Positions 4,632 through 6,291 of a stretch of 6,291 nucleotides of DNA are shown here, in pieces. The notes beneath the pieces were generated by a model. That model made no database searches, was not told where the DNA came from, and saw nothing but the letters and a program-made list of their open reading frames with translations. Source of the stretch: Helicobacteraceae bacterium (GTDB taxonomy: Bacteria > Campylobacterota > Campylobacteria > Campylobacterales > Sulfurimonadaceae); the NCBI GenBank assembly GCA_027057185.1, contig JALUJE010000296.1:1-6291 (forward strand). Direction: 5' to 3'. Within the stretch, counting starts at the first letter, position 1. Each line of letters opens with the position of its first letter. The position numbers and the translations under genes were made by a program.

Positions 4632-6281
4632 ATGAATACACCATCTGAAGTATTAGCAAGAAAATACCGTCCCAACAACTTTCAAGAGCTCATTGGACAA
4701 GAGAGTATTACGCAGACACTCTCGCTAGCTCTAGATACCAATCGTCTCTCTCATGCCTACCTGCTCTCAGGACTTCGCGGTTCAGGAAAAACCTCTACCG
4801 CACGTATCTTTGCCAAAGCGCTCATCTGTGACAAAGGTCCTACATCAAACCCCTGTGGAGTCTGTACGCACTGTATCATGGCAGATGAAAACCGTCATAT
4901 TGACATTATTGAGATGGATGCGGCATCCAGTCGAAAAATAGATGATATTCGTGACCTCATCGAAAATACCAAATATAAACCTTCTGCTGCGCGATTTAAA
5001 ATCTTTATTATTGATGAAGTACACATGCTCACCAAAGAGGCATTTAATGCCCTGTTAAAAACCTTGGAAGAACCGCCCTCTGATGTCAAGTTTATTTTGG
5101 CTACTACCGACCCGCTAAAACTGCCTGCTACAATCTTAAGCCGAACACAACATTTTCGTTTTAAAAAAATATCTCACCAAAATATTGTTCAACATCTTGC
5201 CCACATTCTTCGCTTAGAACAGATTGAATACGAACACGAAGCACTGGAAATTTTAGCACGAAGTGGCTCAGGAAGTTTACGTGATACATTAACCCTGCTC
5301 GACCAAGCTATAATTTACTCTAAAAACTATGTCGATATCAGAACGGTTACAACCATGCTCGGTCTGGTAGATCCGGAGTTTATTCACTCCATCTTTCATG
5401 CCATTTTTGCTCAAGACCATCCAAAAATCATAGAATACTTAAAAAAACTTGAAGATTATGAAGCAGAAATGGTAGTAGATGAACTGATCGCTTTTTTAAA
5501 AGAACGCCTCTATGAAAGAGACCCGAACTACTCAACACTGATTCTTGACCGCTGGTTCCGAATCTTAAGTGATTCCAAATCTCTCTTTGCCATCAATGCC
5601 GAAAGTACTTTTGTATTGAGCCTGCTCTTCTTTAAAATGATGGAAGCCTTACGTATTAAAGAGATTGATCAGATGATTGAATCACTTGAGTCTGAAATCA
5701 AACGACCTGCTGCCATTTCCATCACGCACCATGACTCCTTGAAAGCACAACAAACCGAGCCAGACAGCAACGTCTCCTCTACCAAAGAGCAGATCGCCGA
5801 TACATCCGATGATGCCCTCCAGAAATTTCATACTTTGTGCCATCTAATTACAGATCGCAGTACCGACTTGGGAGAGTGCTTTCAAGAGCAAATACACTTT
5901 GTCTCTTTTGAACACAACCTCCTAACCTGGGAAAGCTGTGCCACTGAAACATGTAAAGCACAATTGCGTCACGGGTATAGCGTCATTAAGCATTTGGTAC
6001 AAGAAGTATTTGGATTTGATACGAAAATACAGTCCATACCCTGTTCCAGGCCCAAAAAACAGGAGAATGAAGATTCTATAGAACAGAACCACTGCGAATC
6101 GCCGGAGCCACTCTCCATGATTGAGGCCAATGATCTTGGCAATGCCAGCTGCGTCAGTAACGATCATCATGAAGCTGCCACTGTGGCTATGAATACTCCC
6201 GATCTTCTCGAAGAGCCTATGGTAAAAAAGGCAACAGAACTATTTGAAGCAACTAAAATTACGATTCAGTCAAAAGTTTAA
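4632..6281 (+). CDS. dnaX: DNA polymerase III subunit gamma/tau (clamp loader)
   Basis: DnaX is the ATPase core of the clamp loader that places the beta clamp on DNA and, in its long form, holds the polymerase together. The 549-residue product shows, in order: RKYRPNNFQELIGQ (10-23); Walker A GLRGSGKTS (47-55, Lys53); a zinc site of Cys66, Cys75, Cys78 and Cys81; Walker B IFIIDEVH (124-131); sensor 1 LATTD (156-160); SRT (170-172), the usual SRC arginine-finger motif with Cys changed to Thr; and sensor 2 GSLRDTLTLLDQ (214-225). Residues to about 350 form the oligomerisation domain. A polar linker (about 355-393), a compact C-terminal domain (about 394-470), a second linker and a short end motif around MVKKATELFE (530-539) follow. 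The last two parts resemble other Campylobacterota DnaX as I recall them and may serve polymerase contact. A GAGG site (4618-4621) lies ten bases before the ATG. Several slippery heptamers are present (see findings). Confidence 0.97.
   Translation: MNTPSEVLARKYRPNNFQELIGQESITQTLSLALDTNRLSHAYLLSGLRGSGKTSTARIFAKALICDKGPTSNPCGVCTHCIMADENRHIDIIEMDAASSRKIDDIRDLIENTKYKPSAARFKIFIIDEVHMLTKEAFNALLKTLEEPPSDVKFILATTDPLKLPATILSRTQHFRFKKISHQNIVQHLAHILRLEQIEYEHEALEILARSGSGSLRDTLTLLDQAIIYSKNYVDIRTVTTMLGLVDPEFIHSIFHAIFAQDHPKIIEYLKKLEDYEAEMVVDELIAFLKERLYERDPNYSTLILDRWFRILSDSKSLFAINAESTFVLSLLFFKMMEALRIKEIDQMIESLESEIKRPAAISITHHDSLKAQQTEPDSNVSSTKEQIADTSDDALQKFHTLCHLITDRSTDLGECFQEQIHFVSFEHNLLTWESCATETCKAQLRHGYSVIKHLVQEVFGFDTKIQSIPCSRPKKQENEDSIEQNHCESPEPLSMIEANDLGNASCVSNDHHEAATVAMNTPDLLEEPMVKKATELFEATKITIQSKV
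6224..6230 (+). other. A AAA AAG heptamer in the zero frame of dnaX
   Basis: The heptamer is phased exactly as a -1 slippery site (GTA AAA AAG, residues 531-533). A -1 shift would add five residues and stop at TGA 6245-6247, giving 538 rather than 549 residues. It is the same heptamer that E. coli uses to make gamma from dnaX, but here it sits far too close to the end to produce a gamma-like short form. Whether it is used is unknown. Confidence 0.3.
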
Positions 6282-6291
6282 ATATTTATTC

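Noticed and set aside
5160..5170. A run of seven A residues at codons 178-179 of dnaX as a frameshift site
   Set aside because: The phase is not that of a -1 heptamer, and a shift there would cut the ATPase domain, giving no sensible product.
6052..6060. CCC AAA AAA CAG in dnaX as a slippery site
   Set aside because: The base before the A run is C, so the upstream tRNA could not re-pair well after a -1 slip.

Overview
The window comes from a Campylobacterota (formerly Epsilonproteobacteria) genome. Three things point there: the rho-murI-dnaX order; the pairing of a UPF0323 lipoprotein with a glutathionylspermidine-synthase-like protein, as I recall it from Helicobacter pylori (HP0232/HP0233) and Campylobacter jejuni (Cj0371/Cj0372); and the protein sequences themselves, for example MurI residues numbered almost exactly as in H. 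pylori MurI. The moderate base composition, richer in G+C than Helicobacter or Campylobacter, suits an environmental member such as the Sulfurovum/Sulfurimonas/Sulfuricurvum group. The genus is inference. All genes lie on the + strand, and coding is dense: the gaps are 16, 121, 1 and 44 bases, plus 10 bases at the end. No stretch over 300 bases lacks a gene. I saw no tRNA, rRNA, CRISPR array, insertion sequence or prophage gene.

Region 1 (1-2404) is an envelope-related cluster. It starts inside a UPF0323 lipoprotein gene whose 5' end is outside the window. The stop of that gene overlaps a probable TTG start of an ATP-grasp amide ligase of the glutathionylspermidine synthetase family. A 267-residue lipoprotein of unknown function follows 16 bases later and carries an internal duplication. 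This cluster is the least understood part. The lipoprotein ends in Gly-Gly, and the adjacent ligase belongs to a family that acts on a C-terminal glycine carboxylate. The pair resembles YgiB-YgiC of E. coli in layout. Together these allow the testable idea that the ligase modifies the lipoprotein tail.

Region 2 (2405-2525) is the only real intergenic space. It holds a good sigma-70-type promoter for rho and a roughly 75-base leader. The leader contains a possible 19-codon upstream reading frame whose stop overlaps the rho start as ATGA.

Region 3 (2526-6281) is a housekeeping unit: transcription terminator Rho, glutamate racemase MurI (one base after rho, probably translationally coupled) and the DNA polymerase III clamp-loader subunit DnaX (44 bases further on, perhaps with its own extended -10 promoter). 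All key catalytic motifs are present in the three proteins. The dnaX gene holds three -1 frameshift-type heptamers. One is the same A AAA AAG used in E. coli dnaX, but it sits only 16 codons before the stop.
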